From Brevundimonas vitisensis (GTDB lineage: Bacteria; Pseudomonadota; Alphaproteobacteria; Caulobacterales; Caulobacteraceae): a stretch of 64,000 nt of DNA. This document shows, in pieces, positions 26,662 to 35,417 of this stretch. Position 1 is the stretch's first letter, and each line of letters begins with the position of its first letter. The stretch covers positions 744,001 through 808,000 of the forward strand of contig NZ_CP067977.1 of the NCBI RefSeq assembly GCF_016656965.1, given 5' to 3'. The translations under genes were made by a program, and so were the position numbers. The notes beneath the pieces are model-generated. The model was not told where the DNA came from. It ran no database searches and saw nothing but the letters and a program-made list of their open reading frames with translations.

Positions 26662-26738
26662 CGGAGTGTGGCTCAGTCTGGTAGAGCACTGCGTTCGGGA
26701 CGCAGGGGTCGCAGGTTCGAATCCTGCCACTCCGACCA
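26662..26738 (+). tRNA. tRNA-Pro (CGG)
   Basis: A 77-nt tRNA with encoded CCA. The acceptor stem CGGAGTG pairs with CACTCCG, the anticodon stem CTGCG/CGCAG encloses TTCGGGA with anticodon CGG and the G37 typical of proline tRNAs, and the T arm is GCAGGTTCGAATCCTGC. It reads CCG codons, which are frequent in this genome. Confidence 0.96.
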
Positions 26739-26774
26739 TGAGATTTACGGCCCCTCCCGAAGGCCTTTCTTCCT

Positions 26775-27791
26775 CTATTCTTCAGCCTTGGCTGCGACGT
26801 CGGACAGATGGGTGCCGACCGCTTCGATCGTGCGCTGGCCAAGGGCCTTGCGCCGCGCCAGCAGTTCGGGTGACCCCGCGTCATAGTCGGCCATCAGCCG
26901 GCGGACGAAGGATCCGTCCCGCACCTCGGCCAGAACCTGATCCATGGCCGCCTTCGATGGCGCGCCGATGATTCGCGGCCCGGTCAGATAGGCTCCGTAT
27001 TCGGCCGTGTTCGAAATCTTGGCGAAGGCCCCTGCCACGCCTCGCTCGAACATCAGGTCGGTGACCAGTTTCAGCTCATAGAAACATTCAAACCAAGCAA
27101 CCTCGGGCGGATAGCCGGCCTCGACCAGGGTCATGAAGGCCCCGTCCACCAGTTCAGCCACGCCGCCGCACAGCACCACCTGTTCGCCGAACAGATCGCT
27201 CTCGCATTCGGCGGCGAAGGTCGTCTCCAGTATGCCCTTGCGCCCGCAGCCCAGCGCCGCCGCATAGGACAGGCCCAGGGCATGGGCACCGCCCGATACG
27301 TCCTGATGCACGCCGAACAGGCAGAAGACCCCCTGCCCCGCCTCATACAGGTCCCGGATACGCGGCCCGATGCCCTTGGGCGAGGCCAGGATGACGTCGA
27401 TGTCGGCCCGGGGCTCTACGAGGCCGAATCGCACCGACAGGCCGTGGGCGAACACCAGAGCAGCGCCGGGCCGCATCGCGGGGGCCAGTTCGTCCCGCCA
27501 CAGGTCGCGGTGCGCCTCGTCCGACACCATGATGGCGACGACATCGGCTCCTGCCGCCGCCTCACCTGCCGTCATCACCGCGAATCCATCGGCCTGGGCC
27601 TTCGCCCGCGTCGCCGAGTCGGCCTTCAGGCCCACCACAATGTCGCCGACGCCCGAATCGCGCAGGTTCAGCGCATGGGTCCGACCCTGGCTGCCGTAAC
27701 CGATCACGGCCACCCGCTTACCTCGGATGATCGACAGGTCACAGTCGCGGTCGTGGAAAACAGGCAGGGGATTGGCTAGGTTCTGGGTCAT
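26775..27791 (-). CDS. ilvC: Ketol-acid reductoisomerase, divergent form
   Basis: Class I KARI converts acetolactate or acetohydroxybutyrate to the dihydroxy acid in branched-chain amino acid synthesis, using NADPH and Mg. From the ATG at 27791 the protein is 338 aa, the usual length. It keeps the GYGSQGRTHALNLRDSG Rossmann loop, FAHGLSVRFG with the catalytic His, ESDLFGEQVVLCGG and the metal-binding ECFYELKLVTDL helix. Several normally fixed positions differ (GSQGRTHA for GSQGHAHA, VCLFGVHQD for the usual I-A-VHQD), so it may be a paralogue. The start codon overlaps that of the divergent DUF924 gene. Confidence 0.85.
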   Translation of the reverse strand: MTQNLANPLPVFHDRDCDLSIIRGKRVAVIGYGSQGRTHALNLRDSGVGDIVVGLKADSATRAKAQADGFAVMTAGEAAAGADVVAIMVSDEAHRDLWRDELAPAMRPGAALVFAHGLSVRFGLVEPRADIDVILASPKGIGPRIRDLYEAGQGVFCLFGVHQDVSGGAHALGLSYAAALGCGRKGILETTFAAECESDLFGEQVVLCGGVAELVDGAFMTLVEAGYPPEVAWFECFYELKLVTDLMFERGVAGAFAKISNTAEYGAYLTGPRIIGAPSKAAMDQVLAEVRDGSFVRRLMADYDAGSPELLARRKALGQRTIEAVGTHLSDVAAKAEE

Positions 27792-28332
27792 GCCCGGACT
27801 CATAACGCCATCGACGATCATCGGCTTCTGGAAAGAGGCCGGTCCCGACAAGTGGTACAAGAAGGACCCGCAGTTCGATCACATCTTTCGCGAATACGGC
27901 CGCGCCGCCCATTTCGCCGCCGCCCGCCGCCAGCTGGACGACTGGATGGACAAGGCCGAGGGGGCCCTGGCCCTGATGATCGTGCTGGATCAGTATCCCA
28001 GGAACAGTTTTCGCGGCACGGCCCACCAGTTTGCCACCGATCCCCTGGCCCGACTGTTTGCGCGGGATGCCATCGCGCGGGGCTATCTGACGGCGTTCGA
28101 GCCCGATATGCGCCAGTTTCTCCTGATGCCCTTGATGCATTCCGAGGACCTGGCCGATCAGGACGACCTCCTGCCCCTGTGCGCCGACATGCCCGAGACG
28201 CTGAAGTTCGCCCACATCCACCGCGACATCATCGTTCGCTTCGGCCGGTTTCCCCATCGCAACGAGGCCCTGGGCCGCCAGACGACGGTCGAGGAACAGG
28301 CCTTCCTGGACGGCGGCGGCTTCGGCGGCTGA
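27790..28332 (+). CDS. DUF924 family protein
   Basis: 180 aa helical protein of the DUF924 family (TPR-like fold), of unknown function. Family marks are the N-terminal IIGFWKEAGPDKWYKKDPQF, MIVLDQYPRNSFRGT, MPLMHSEDLADQ and the end FGRFPHRNEALGR. The ATG at 27790 shares its bases with the ATG of the KARI gene on the other strand (CATG). No clear ribosome site is visible for either, so both may be leaderless or start elsewhere. Confidence 0.88.
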   Translation: MPGLITPSTIIGFWKEAGPDKWYKKDPQFDHIFREYGRAAHFAAARRQLDDWMDKAEGALALMIVLDQYPRNSFRGTAHQFATDPLARLFARDAIARGYLTAFEPDMRQFLLMPLMHSEDLADQDDLLPLCADMPETLKFAHIHRDIIVRFGRFPHRNEALGRQTTVEEQAFLDGGGFGG

Positions 28333-28407
28333 GCCGTCCACAGACGTCGGACGTATGGCGCGAATCAGGACTCCAAGAATCGGCGCGACAGGGACACTGT
28401 CTGGGGC

Positions 28408-29262
28408 ATGACCGCCCTCGCCCTCGCTGATATCCAGACCCGCACCGGAGTCGCTGCTAGCGATCATCCGGAGTGGCAGTATCTGAATCTGCTTCGCGAT
28501 ATCCTGGACAATGGCGCGCGGCGCGATGACCGGACCGGGACCGGCACCCTGGGGGTGTTCGGGCGCCAGATGCGATTCGACCTGTCGAAGGGGTTCCCCC
28601 TTCTGACCACCAAGAAGCTGCACCTGCGCTCCATCATCGTCGAGCTGCTGTGGTTTCTGCGCGGTGAGACCAACACCCGCTGGCTGAAGGAAAACGGCGT
28701 CAGCATCTGGGACGAATGGGCCGATGCCGAAGGCGAGTTGGGCCCCGTCTACGGTAAGCAGTGGCGCTCCTGGGCCACGCCGAACGGCGAGACGATCGAC
28801 CAGATCACCCGCCTGATCGAGGGGCTGAAGACCAACCCCAACAGCCGACGCCACATCGTTTCGGCCTGGAATCCCGCCGATATCGAGGACATGGCCCTGC
28901 CGCCCTGCCACTGTCTGTTCCAGTTCTTCGTCGCGGACGGAAAGCTGAGCTGCCAGCTGTATCAGCGCTCGGCCGACGTCTTCCTGGGCGTGCCGTTCAA
29001 CATCGCCTCCTATGCCCTGCTGACCATGATGGCCGCACAGGCGTCGGGGCTGGAGCCCGGCGAGTTCATCCACACCTTCGGCGATGCGCACCTGTATCTG
29101 AACCATGTCGAGCAGGCCGAACTGCAGCTGAGCCGCGCGCCGCGTCCCCTGCCGACCATGACCATTGCGCCCAAGACCGATCTGTTTGGGTTCGAACTGT
29201 CCGACTTCGTCCTCAGCGACTACGACCCCTGGCCGCACATCAAGGCGCCGATCGCCGTATGA
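28408..29262 (+). CDS. thyA: Thymidylate synthase
   Basis: Converts dUMP to dTMP with methylene-tetrahydrofolate. 284 aa; the [20 protein letters not shown] start, [22 protein letters not shown], catalytic Cys167 in [10 protein letters not shown], the following [20 protein letters not shown] phosphate and base-binding segment and the [14 protein letters not shown] region are all intact. It is the first gene of a tight operon with a MazG-like gene (4-bp overlap) and folA. Confidence 0.97.
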   Translation: MTALALADIQTRTGVAASDHPEWQYLNLLRDILDNGARRDDRTGTGTLGVFGRQMRFDLSKGFPLLTTKKLHLRSIIVELLWFLRGETNTRWLKENGVSIWDEWADAEGELGPVYGKQWRSWATPNGETIDQITRLIEGLKTNPNSRRHIVSAWNPADIEDMALPPCHCLFQFFVADGKLSCQLYQRSADVFLGVPFNIASYALLTMMAAQASGLEPGEFIHTFGDAHLYLNHVEQAELQLSRAPRPLPTMTIAPKTDLFGFELSDFVLSDYDPWPHIKAPIAV

Positions 29263-29573
29263 CGCCGGTCCCGACCCTGGCCGAGCTGTCGCAAAAAGTC
29301 CTGCGCATCTCAGACATCTATGCCGCCGAGCATGGGATCGAGCGGGATCGCGACTGGGCCCTGCTGAAGCTTCAGGAAGAGCTGGGCGAGTTGACGGCTG
29401 AGCATCTTCGCCTGAGCGGCCGCGCGCGGGGCCAGGCGGATGCCCAGGCCCTGGGCGACGAGGCAGCCGATGTGCTGGGCATGCTGCTGATCTATTGCGC
29501 CGGGGCGGGGATCGACCTGGATCAGGCCATGCGGCGCAAATGGCTGAAATGGCTGGAGGCTGAACCATGCTGA
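29259..29573 (+). CDS. MazG-like nucleotide pyrophosphohydrolase
   Basis: A 104 aa all-helical protein with the EExxE...ExxD metal pattern of the MazG/dCTPase superfamily: [15 protein letters not shown] followed by [14 protein letters not shown]. Its ATG overlaps the thyA stop (ATGA) and its end overlaps the folA start by 7 bp. The placement between thyA and folA suggests hydrolysis of a pyrimidine deoxynucleotide (dUTP- or dCTP-like) feeding or protecting dTMP synthesis; that substrate assignment is inference. Confidence 0.8.
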   Translation: MTPVPTLAELSQKVLRISDIYAAEHGIERDRDWALLKLQEELGELTAEHLRLSGRARGQADAQALGDEAADVLGMLLIYCAGAGIDLDQAMRRKWLKWLEAEPC

Positions 29574-30097
29574 AGCCTGTTCGTCTGTCACTGGTGGTCG
29601 CGCGGGCCCGCAATGGCGTCATCGGGGTCGATGGCGACCTGCCCTGGCGGCTGCGCTCGGACCTGCAGCGGTTCAAGGCCATCACGATGGGCAAGCCATG
29701 CCTGATGGGCCGCAACACTTGGGAGAGCCTGCCGCTCCGGCCCCTTCCCGGCCGGCTGAACATCGTGCTGACGCGCGACGAATCCTATGAGGCGGACGGG
29801 AAGGCCAAGGGGGCCGTGGTCTGTTCGACCCTGGGCGAGGCGCTCGAGATGGCGCGCGAACAGGCCCGCGACGACGGCATCGACGAGATCTGCGTCATCG
29901 GCGGAGAGAAGCTGTTCGCCGACACCCTGGATCGGGCGCAGCGGATCTATGTGACCGAGGTGGAGGCGGAGCCTGTGGGCGACACCGTCTTTCCGCCGTT
30001 CGACGAGGCCGCCTTCATCGAGGTGTCGTCAGAGACCCACCCGGCAGGCGAAAAAGACGATCACGCCTTCACCTTCCGCGTGCTGGAGCGGCGTTAG
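29567..30097 (+). CDS. folA: Dihydrofolate reductase
   Basis: Regenerates tetrahydrofolate with NADPH after the thymidylate synthase reaction. 176 aa; motifs include VARARNGVIGVDGDLPWRL (Met20-loop region), LQRFKAITMGKPCLMGRNTW with the NADPH-binding Gly-Arg-x-Thr pattern, and the IDEICVIGGEKLF nucleotide motif. It is third in the thyA operon and overlaps the end of convergent gmk by 4 bp. Confidence 0.97.
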   Translation: MLKPVRLSLVVARARNGVIGVDGDLPWRLRSDLQRFKAITMGKPCLMGRNTWESLPLRPLPGRLNIVLTRDESYEADGKAKGAVVCSTLGEALEMAREQARDDGIDEICVIGGEKLFADTLDRAQRIYVTEVEAEPVGDTVFPPFDEAAFIEVSSETHPAGEKDDHAFTFRVLERR

Positions 30098-30735
30098 ACC
30101 GCCTCGTTCAGCAGGGCCGCCTTATAAGCCTCGACCCAGGTATTGCGGAACCGGCGGCTGCGTTCGGCATGATAGATGTGGGCCAGTTCGGCATAGGACC
30201 GGTCGAAGTCATCGTTGACGAAGACATAGTCGAATTCGCCGCAATGCTCGATCTCGCCCTTGGCATTGGCGATGCGGCGCTCGATCACGGCCTGGGCATC
30301 CTGGGACCGGGTCACCAGGCGGCGGCGAAGCTCTTCCAGGCTGGGCGGCAGGATGAAGACCCGCACCGCATCCTCGGGGCATTTGCGGGCCACGTCGCGC
30401 GCGCCCTGCCAGTCGATGTCGAACAGGACGTCACGCCCCTCGGCCAGGGCCCGGTCGATCGGGGCGCGCGGACTGCCGTAACGGGCACCGTGCACATCGG
30501 CCCATTCCAGGAAGGCGTCGGCATCGATCAGGCGCTGGAACTCGGCATCGTCGACGAAATGATAGTCGCGGTCCGCCACCTCGCCCGGGCGAATCCCGCG
30601 CGTGGTCATGGAGATGGACAGCTCCAGTCCGGCATGGTCGGCCATCAGCCGGCGGCACAGGCTGGTTTTTCCGGCACCCGAAGGGCTGGCGACGATCAGG
30701 AGGACACCCCGGCGGGGCGTGCGGTCATTCGACAT
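30094..30735 (-). CDS. gmk: Guanylate kinase
   Basis: Phosphorylates GMP to GDP. The P-loop ASPSGAGKTS lies at residues 16-25, SISMTTRGIRPGEVADRDYHFVD provides the GMP-binding region, and IDWQGARDVARK contains the lid segment. 213 aa, standard size. It overlaps the end of yicC by 11 bp, a conserved neighbourhood (yicC-gmk) in many proteobacteria. Confidence 0.97.
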   Translation of the reverse strand: MSNDRTPRRGVLLIVASPSGAGKTSLCRRLMADHAGLELSISMTTRGIRPGEVADRDYHFVDDAEFQRLIDADAFLEWADVHGARYGSPRAPIDRALAEGRDVLFDIDWQGARDVARKCPEDAVRVFILPPSLEELRRRLVTRSQDAQAVIERRIANAKGEIEHCGEFDYVFVNDDFDRSYAELAHIYHAERSRRFRNTWVEAYKAALLNEAV

Positions 30736-31606
30736 TCTGAACTTGTTCTCTGAGCTGCTCGATCACGGCCTTCAGCTCCAGGCCGATTCCGGTGAGAGCC
30801 GTCGTAGCCGATTTCGAGCACAGGGTGTTCGCCTCGCGCATGAATTCCTGCATCAGGAAGTCCAGCTTTCGACCAGCGGGAGGCTGATCCAACAGGGCGC
30901 GGGCGGCACCAACGTGGGCGGTCAGGCGATCCAGTTCCTCGCGCACGTCCGCCTTGGTCGCCAGGGCGGCCGCTTCCAGGAAGATGCGGTCCTCAAGCCC
31001 CGGCGCATCGGGGGCCAGTTCGGTCATCCGACGCGTGAACCGTTCGCGGATAGCCGCGACCTGGGCGACCGCCTCACCCTCGGCTGCGGCGACCAGGGCT
31101 TCGATTCGGTCGATGAAGTCCGTGATTACCGGGCGCAGCTGACGGCCCTCGTCCTGTCGCGATGACGCCAAGGCATCGAGCGCCGCCTCGATGGAGAGGG
31201 CCATGGCCGCCTCAACCGCGGTGCGGGCCTCGGCATCCTCGGCCTCCTCGGGCACGTCCAGAACGCCGCGCAGACCCAGCAGGCCATCGGCCGAGGGCGG
31301 CGTGGCACCGTCTTCGGCCAGCCGATTGGCCAGGGTCAGATAGCGGGCCAGAACCTCTTCATTGACGCTCAGTCGGCTGGCATCGGACGTGCTCTTGGCC
31401 TGGACGCCGACCGTGACCTGACCGCGGCTCAACCGAGCCTGCGCCGCCGCCTTGGTGAGGCGTTCCAGACTGTCGAATCCCGGCGGACCGCGAAAGCGGA
31501 CCTCAAGATTGCGGCCATTGACCGAGCGGGCCTCGACCGACCAGCTCCAGCCGTGCAGGGCCCCGTCGGCCCGGCCGAAACCGGTCATGCCCGACAGGCG
31601 ACTCAT
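30725..31606 (-). CDS. yicC: YicC/YloC family endoribonuclease
   Basis: 293 aa protein of the YicC family, metal-dependent RNases that in E. coli target small RNAs. Family marks are the N terminus LSGMTGFGRADG, EARSVNGRNLEVRFRGPPGF, and the C-terminal DFLMQEFMREANTLCSKSA followed by ELKAVIEQLREQVQNVE. The start overlaps the end of mltG by 4 bp and its own end overlaps gmk, giving a tight mltG-yicC-gmk run. Confidence 0.94.
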   Translation of the reverse strand: MSRLSGMTGFGRADGALHGWSWSVEARSVNGRNLEVRFRGPPGFDSLERLTKAAAQARLSRGQVTVGVQAKSTSDASRLSVNEEVLARYLTLANRLAEDGATPPSADGLLGLRGVLDVPEEAEDAEARTAVEAAMALSIEAALDALASSRQDEGRQLRPVITDFIDRIEALVAAAEGEAVAQVAAIRERFTRRMTELAPDAPGLEDRIFLEAAALATKADVREELDRLTAHVGAARALLDQPPAGRKLDFLMQEFMREANTLCSKSATTALTGIGLELKAVIEQLREQVQNVE

Positions 31607-32748
31607 TGCACCGGCGCTCCGGGCGGCAGGATGGTGACAACCGCCCCGTCCGACGGTCCCGTCTGGGCCGGATTGCCGTTCGCCAGCGGGGCAGCCGGAG
31701 CGATCGCCGGTTCAGGCGGCAGGCCGGCGCGCTGACGCTCGACCGCGCGCCAGCGGGCGACATTGCGGACATGCTCGTCATAGGTCCGGGCAAAGGCGTG
31801 CCCTCCCGTGCCATCGGCAACGAAGAACAGATCGTCCGTGCGCGGCGGGTTCAGCACCGCCGCGACGGCATCGCGACCGGGATTGGCGATCGGCGTCGGC
31901 GGCAGGCCGTCGATCACATAGGTGTTCCAGACCGTAGGCGCGCGAATCTCGGACGCCCTCAGACCCCGGCCCAGCGGACGACCCCGGGTGATTCCGTAGA
32001 CAATGGTAGGGTCGCTCTCCAGCCGCATGCCCAGGCGAAGCCGGTTCGAGAAGACAGCCGCCACGCGCGGACGCTCCGAAGCCACGGCGGTTTCCTTTTC
32101 GACGATGGAGGCCAGCACCATCGCCTCCTCCGGCGAGTTGACGACGCTGTTGGGACTGCGCCGTTCCCACAGGGTGGCCAGATTGGTATCGCGGGCGCGC
32201 CGCATCCGGCCGATGACCGACGCGCGCGTCTCGCCTCGGCTGATCTCATAGGTATCGGGCCACAGGGAGCCTTCGGGCGGGACCTCGACCGTGCCGGTCA
32301 GCACCGGTTCCTTCATCAGGATGTCCACCGCCTGGGCCGAGGACCAGCCTTCGGGCAGGGTGACGAAATGGCGGACCACCTTGCCCTCGACCAGCAGGGT
32401 GATGACGGCCCGCAGCGAGGCACCGGACGGCACTTCATATTCGCCGGCACGCAGCCGCCGGTCCGCGCCGGTCAGGGCGGTGGCCGCCTTGAACATATCC
32501 GTGGACCGGATGACGCCGGACCGTTTCAGGGTCGCCGCAATGGCCGAAACGCCCGATCCGCTGGGCAGTGTGACGATGGTGCTCTCGCCCACACGCGCGG
32601 ACGGACCCGGCGCATAGAAGACGCTCCATCCCCAGATCAGGACGCCGATCAGGAACAGGCTGAAGGTCGCCGAGGCGGTCAACAGAGCGACCCCCAGCCC
32701 GCTGCGCGGTTTCGCCGGAGCCCCCGCCCCCTTGCGACGCCAGACCAT
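31603..32748 (-). CDS. mltG: Endolytic murein transglycosylase MltG
   Basis: Inner-membrane lytic transglycosylase that terminates nascent glycan strands. 381 aa with an N-terminal membrane helix (GVALLTASATFSLFLIGVLI), a LysM-like subdomain, and the YceG domain with the catalytic Glu in MVLASIVEKETAVASER and SNRLRLGMRLESDPTIVYG. The tail is Pro/Ala-rich. It starts 1 bp after the stop of fabF, the usual acpP-fabF-mltG neighbourhood. Confidence 0.96.
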   Translation of the reverse strand: MVWRRKGAGAPAKPRSGLGVALLTASATFSLFLIGVLIWGWSVFYAPGPSARVGESTIVTLPSGSGVSAIAATLKRSGVIRSTDMFKAATALTGADRRLRAGEYEVPSGASLRAVITLLVEGKVVRHFVTLPEGWSSAQAVDILMKEPVLTGTVEVPPEGSLWPDTYEISRGETRASVIGRMRRARDTNLATLWERRSPNSVVNSPEEAMVLASIVEKETAVASERPRVAAVFSNRLRLGMRLESDPTIVYGITRGRPLGRGLRASEIRAPTVWNTYVIDGLPPTPIANPGRDAVAAVLNPPRTDDLFFVADGTGGHAFARTYDEHVRNVARWRAVERQRAGLPPEPAIAPAAPLANGNPAQTGPSDGAVVTILPPGAPVQ

Positions 32749-32749
32749 A

Positions 32750-34030
32750 TCAGTCGACCTTTCGGAAGATCACGGAAGCATTGGTGCCGCCGAAGCCAAA
32801 GCTGTTGGACATGGCCACATCGATCGTCATCGGCCGTGCCTTGTGCGGCACCAGGTCAATCGCGGTCTCATGCTCCGGATCGTCCAGATTGATCGTCGGC
32901 GGCGCAATCTGGTCCCGAATGGCCAGGATGCAGAAGATGGCCTCAATCGCCCCGGCGGCGCCCAGCAGGTGACCCGTCATGGACTTGGTCGAGGACATGG
33001 CGACCTGGCCCGCATGATCGCCCATCAGCCGCTCGACGGCCCGCAGCTCGATCCAGTCGGCCATGGTCGAGGTGCCATGGGCGTTGACGTAATCGATGTC
33101 GGAGACGTCGATCCCCGCCCGCTTCACCGCCGCCTTCATAGCGCGATAGGCCCCGTCGCCATCCTCGGCCGGGGCGGTGATGTGATAGGCGTCGCCGGAC
33201 ATGCCGTAGCCGATCACCTCGGCATAGATTTTCGCCCCGCGCGCCTTGGCGTGCTCATATTCCTCCAGGACCACAATCCCGGCCCCTTCGCCCATGACGA
33301 AGCCGGCATGGTTGCGGTCATAGGGTCGGCTGGCCTTTTCAGGCGTGTCGTTGAAGTCGGTGCACAGGGCCTTGCAGGCCAGGAAGCCGGCGATGCCGAT
33401 CGGCACGATCGAGCTTTCGGCCCCGCCGGCCACCATCACGTCGGCATCGTCCATCGCAATCATCCGGGCAGCGTCGCCAATGGCGTGGGCCCCGGTGGCA
33501 CAGGCGGTCACCACGGAATGATTGGGCCCCTTCAGGCCGTGACGGATCGAAATCTGGCCGCTGGTCAGGTTGATCAGAGATGAGGCGATGAAGAAGGGGC
33601 TGACCCGGCGCGGCCCCTGTTCCTTCAGGATCTGAGCGGTATCGGCGATGGGCCCCAGGCCTCCGATGCCCGAGCCGACCATGACGCCGGTGCGTTCCTT
33701 GTCCTCGTCGCTCTCAGGCTTCCAGCCCGCATCGGCCAGGGCCTCGTCCGCGGCGGCGATGGCATAGACGATGAAGTCGTCGACCCGCTTGCGGTCCTTG
33801 GCCGACATGATCTTTTCGTGATCGAAGACGCCGGGTTCACCGGCCACCCCGCCGCCCCGGCCATCGACCGAGGGCACTTCGCCCGCAATGGTGCAGCCAT
33901 AGCCGGTGGTGTCGAAGGCCGTGATCGGACCAATGCCCGATCGCCCCTCAACGATCCCCTTCCAGGTATGGTCCACGCCCCATCCCAGGGGGGTCAAAAG
34001 ACCAAGGCCGGTGACAACGACGCGGCGCAT
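32750..34030 (-). CDS. fabF: 3-oxoacyl-[acyl-carrier-protein] synthase II
   Basis: Condensing enzyme of fatty-acid elongation, 426 aa. The start at 34030 (MRRVVVTGLGLLTPLG) is supported by GAGGGAGC upstream; the frame is open to 34081. The catalytic Cys177 lies in VTACATGAHAIGDA, with the two His in VNAHGTSTMADWIE and SMTGHLLGAAGAIEA, and the end SFGFGGTNASVIFRK is canonical. It follows acpP by 123 bp in the same direction. Confidence 0.97.
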   Translation of the reverse strand: MRRVVVTGLGLLTPLGWGVDHTWKGIVEGRSGIGPITAFDTTGYGCTIAGEVPSVDGRGGGVAGEPGVFDHEKIMSAKDRKRVDDFIVYAIAAADEALADAGWKPESDEDKERTGVMVGSGIGGLGPIADTAQILKEQGPRRVSPFFIASSLINLTSGQISIRHGLKGPNHSVVTACATGAHAIGDAARMIAMDDADVMVAGGAESSIVPIGIAGFLACKALCTDFNDTPEKASRPYDRNHAGFVMGEGAGIVVLEEYEHAKARGAKIYAEVIGYGMSGDAYHITAPAEDGDGAYRAMKAAVKRAGIDVSDIDYVNAHGTSTMADWIELRAVERLMGDHAGQVAMSSTKSMTGHLLGAAGAIEAIFCILAIRDQIAPPTINLDDPEHETAIDLVPHKARPMTIDVAMSNSFGFGGTNASVIFRKVD

Positions 34031-34153
34031 GCCAGACGCTCCCTCTAAAGACTTGAGAATCCCGAGCTTCGCCGGAAACAATAATGGCCGCCGGGCGAAC
34101 CCGCTAGGGGCGCGCCACGGCGGCCATCGATGCCGTCGATCGGGCGACGGGCC

Positions 34154-34393
34154 TTAGCCCGCCAGCTTCTCGTCGATGAACTTCACGGCGTCGCCGACCG
34201 TCTGGATGTGCTCGGCGGCGTCGTCCGGGATTTCGATGTCGAATTCTTCTTCGAAGGCCATGACCAGCTCGACGTTGTCGAGCGAGTCAGCGCCCAGATC
34301 GTCAATGAAGCTGGCCTTTTCGGTCACCTTCTCGGGGTCGGCGTCCAGATGTTCGATGACGATCTTGCGAACGCGTTCCAGGGTGTCGGACAT
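34154..34393 (-). CDS. acpP: Acyl carrier protein
   Basis: 79 aa acidic carrier for growing acyl chains. The phosphopantetheine attachment Ser37 is in [20 protein letters not shown]. The start at 34393 ([16 protein letters not shown]) is the family start; the longer frame to 34438 is not expected. It lies between fabG and fabF in the standard fab cluster. Confidence 0.98.
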   Translation of the reverse strand: MSDTLERVRKIVIEHLDADPEKVTEKASFIDDLGADSLDNVELVMAFEEEFDIEIPDDAAEHIQTVGDAVKFIDEKLAG

Positions 34394-34560
34394 GGGGTCT
34401 CTGCCTTGATGGGGCCGCGACAGCGGCTGTTGTCTCAATTCCTGCCGTATGACGACGGCGACGGCGGCGCAAGGTCTAACAAAGACTCAGCACCGCCGGT
34501 TGCGACGCCTTTAGCACGCGAAACCGGGCTGGAAATAGCCTGTAGCGATCCGTGATCGCC

Positions 34561-35301
34561 TCAGATCATCGCCATGCCGCCGTTCACGTGCAGGGTCTGA
34601 CCCGTCACATAGGCCGCTTCGTCCGAGGACAGATAGACGGCCGCGGCCGCGATCTCGTCGCCTGTGCCCAGCCGGCCGGCGGGAATGTTCTTGAGGATGG
34701 TCTCGCGCTGCTGGTCGTTCAGCACGTCGGTCATCGGCGAGGCGATGAAGCCCGGCGCGATACAGTTGACGGTGATGCCGCGTGATCCGACCTCCTGGGC
34801 CAGCGATTTGGAAAAGCCGATCATGCCGGCCTTGGAGGCGGCATAGTTGGTCTGGCCCGGATTGCCGGTCACGCCGACGACCGAGGTCACACCGATGATC
34901 CGGCCCGAGCGGCGCTTCATCATCCCCTTCATGGCCGCGCGCGACAGGCGGAAATAGCTTTCCAGGTTGACGGTGATGACCGACTGGAAATCCTCGTCCT
35001 TCATCCGCATCAGCAGGCCGTCTTTCGTGATGCCGGCATTGGCGACCAGGATGTCCAGCGGGCTGCCCGCCGCTTCCTCTGCCCGGCCGATCAGGCCGTC
35101 GACCGATCCGGGATCGGACAGGTTGGCGGCGGCGACGAAGGCCCGCTCGCCCAGCTCGCTCGCGATATCGGCCAGCACAGCCTCACGCGTGCCGGACAGG
35201 ACGACGGTTGCCCCCTGGGCATGAAGAGCGCGGGCGACAGCGCCGCCGATACCGCCCGTGGCCCCGGTGACGAGGGCGGTCTTGCCGGTGAGATTGAACA
35301 T
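34561..35301 (-). CDS. fabG: 3-oxoacyl-[acyl-carrier-protein] reductase
   Basis: NADPH-dependent reductase of fatty-acid elongation, 246 aa from the ATG at 35301 (MFNLTGKTALVTGATGGIGG). TGATGGIG at 12-19 binds the cofactor, NAGITKDGLLMRMKDEDF is FabG-specific, and the catalytic Ser-Tyr-Lys set is in SVVGVTGNPGQTNYAASKAG. The frame continues upstream to 35421 but that part is leader. It is followed by a 167-bp gap before acpP that holds no gene. Confidence 0.97.
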   Translation of the reverse strand: MFNLTGKTALVTGATGGIGGAVARALHAQGATVVLSGTREAVLADIASELGERAFVAAANLSDPGSVDGLIGRAEEAAGSPLDILVANAGITKDGLLMRMKDEDFQSVITVNLESYFRLSRAAMKGMMKRRSGRIIGVTSVVGVTGNPGQTNYAASKAGMIGFSKSLAQEVGSRGITVNCIAPGFIASPMTDVLNDQQRETILKNIPAGRLGTGDEIAAAAVYLSSDEAAYVTGQTLHVNGGMAMI

Positions 35302-35417
35302 TTGCGGCTCCGAAGTGATCAGTGAGTGTTGGTGAGTGACTGGTCGTTGGGGGCTATCGATAGAGGACTGACGGCGGCGATCGCACGTCAGATCCCTGCG
35401 CACCCGCCACCAATCAC

